This document shows positions 26,776 to 27,354 of a stretch of DNA of 27,354 nucleotides, piece after piece. Location: contig JAPMOS010000331.1 in the NCBI GenBank assembly GCA_027972325.1, forward strand, positions 1-27,354, in the 5' to 3' direction. Each line of letters starts with the position of its first letter. Position 1 is the first letter of the stretch. Below the pieces are notes generated by a model. It did not search any database. It worked only from the letters and a program-made list of their open reading frames with translations, and was not told where the DNA came from. The translations under genes were made by a program, and so were the position numbers. Origin of the DNA: Paratrimastix pyriformis (lineage: Eukaryota; Preaxostyla; Paratrimastigidae).

Positions 26776-27354
26776 GGCGGTTACGAATCGAGGTTGAGTG
26801 TACACACGAGCGCGTTCCCCATTAACTCGCTTCTGGACTGATGTCCATTTCGTGATCTGATGCCCTGCCGTCAGCATGAGGTTGTACACCATCTGTGCGC
26901 CTTGCTTGTGTCGAAACGCGAGACTACGTGAGTCGTCTTCAGTTCCTCTTGTGCGCTTCGAGGATTCTGATCACCACCTCCGCTGAGGTTGAGCGCGCGG
27001 CATCGTTTGCACTGAACTCCAACGTCCCTTCCCGCCGCGCTGTGTCCATTACCCCTTCGCGATTCGAAGTACGATGCTGCGATCGATTTGCGGGACGACG
27101 GATGCTGCGCCACGCGTCTGAAGACCTGATCGCGCAACTGCTTTCTCCGTGCGGCCTTGTTCGGTGATGACGGCTGAGACCTTCTTGATTTGCGCGTTGA
27201 TATCAGGTCGCGGGACGTCGGCGGGAAGCGTAGCGATCGTTTCTGAGCCAGTGCACTTGTCGTGAACGTTACGGAGAAGCGCAAGCAAGGCCGCGCATCG
27301 ATGTTTGCTGTTCCGTGCGTTTCGCCTTGCGCCTTGATGAGTTTGTGGTACGCG
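26776..27354. other. Right flank with only weak open frames
   Basis: Several overlapping minus-strand frames exist, the longest of 137 codons at 26,871-27,284, basic and serine-rich. None shows a domain I recognise and the frames compete with one another. It may be a decayed gene or host intergenic DNA running off the window. Confidence 0.35.

Noticed and set aside
26871-27284. Minus-strand 137-codon frame in the right flank
   Set aside because: Competing frames of similar quality, no known domain; kept only as a weak note on the flank.

Overview
The window reads as eukaryotic nuclear DNA made almost entirely of nested or adjoining mobile elements. There are two base-composition regimes: a GC-rich left part (1 to about 13,690) and right flank (about 26,093-27,354), and between them a strongly AT-rich island (about 13,700-25,981). 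No rRNA, tRNA or CRISPR array was recognised, and no confident host gene. A protist, alga or fungus-like host is plausible, because Polinton-like viral insertions and DIRS retrotransposons occur there, but the sequence does not settle the host.

Left part. Two adjoining elements with related inverted ends are visible: element A (1-5277) and element B (5278-6953). Both carry a tip rich in CCCAAACAAACCCAAACC and neither has a recognisable protein gene. A holds a local tandem duplication (983-1238) and a degenerate GC-rich minisatellite (about 3880-4870). At 6954-8825 there is repeat-rich non-coding DNA: a 43-nt-arm hairpin (7172-7270), a copy of a block also found inside element A, and a 114-bp direct repeat. 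From about 8826 to 13,690 lies a broken DIRS/PAT-type tyrosine-recombinase retrotransposon with a Gag-like ORF, reverse transcriptase (YIDD box), RNase H and a methyltransferase-like domain. Its recombinase is not seen. It ends where the AT-rich island begins.

AT-rich island. This looks like an old, broken copy of a Polinton-like or NCLDV-related DNA element. It carries a DDE integrase with a C-terminal chromodomain, a superfamily 3 helicase, a VLTF3-like late transcription factor, a GIY-YIG nuclease with a zinc-finger tail, further C2H2 zinc-finger proteins, a protein resembling the N-terminal part of a family B DNA polymerase, and several orphan proteins. No capsid, packaging ATPase or protease gene is visible, so the element is either incomplete or belongs to a capsid-less lineage. 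The most striking signal is regulatory: ten genes on both strands share an upstream TTTAAAGAAA-like box 21-31 nt before the ATG followed by a TATA-rich stretch, which fits a dedicated late-type promoter and perhaps recognition by the element's own factors. The left edge has a dense cluster of AGTAAC repeats. The right edge coincides with a (GGGT)n G-quadruplex-prone tract just after the polymerase-like ORF stops.

Right flank. GC-balanced DNA with a cluster of seven exact GTGTGACAC/GTGTCACAC motifs within about 500 bp, then a stretch with only weak, unrecognised open frames.
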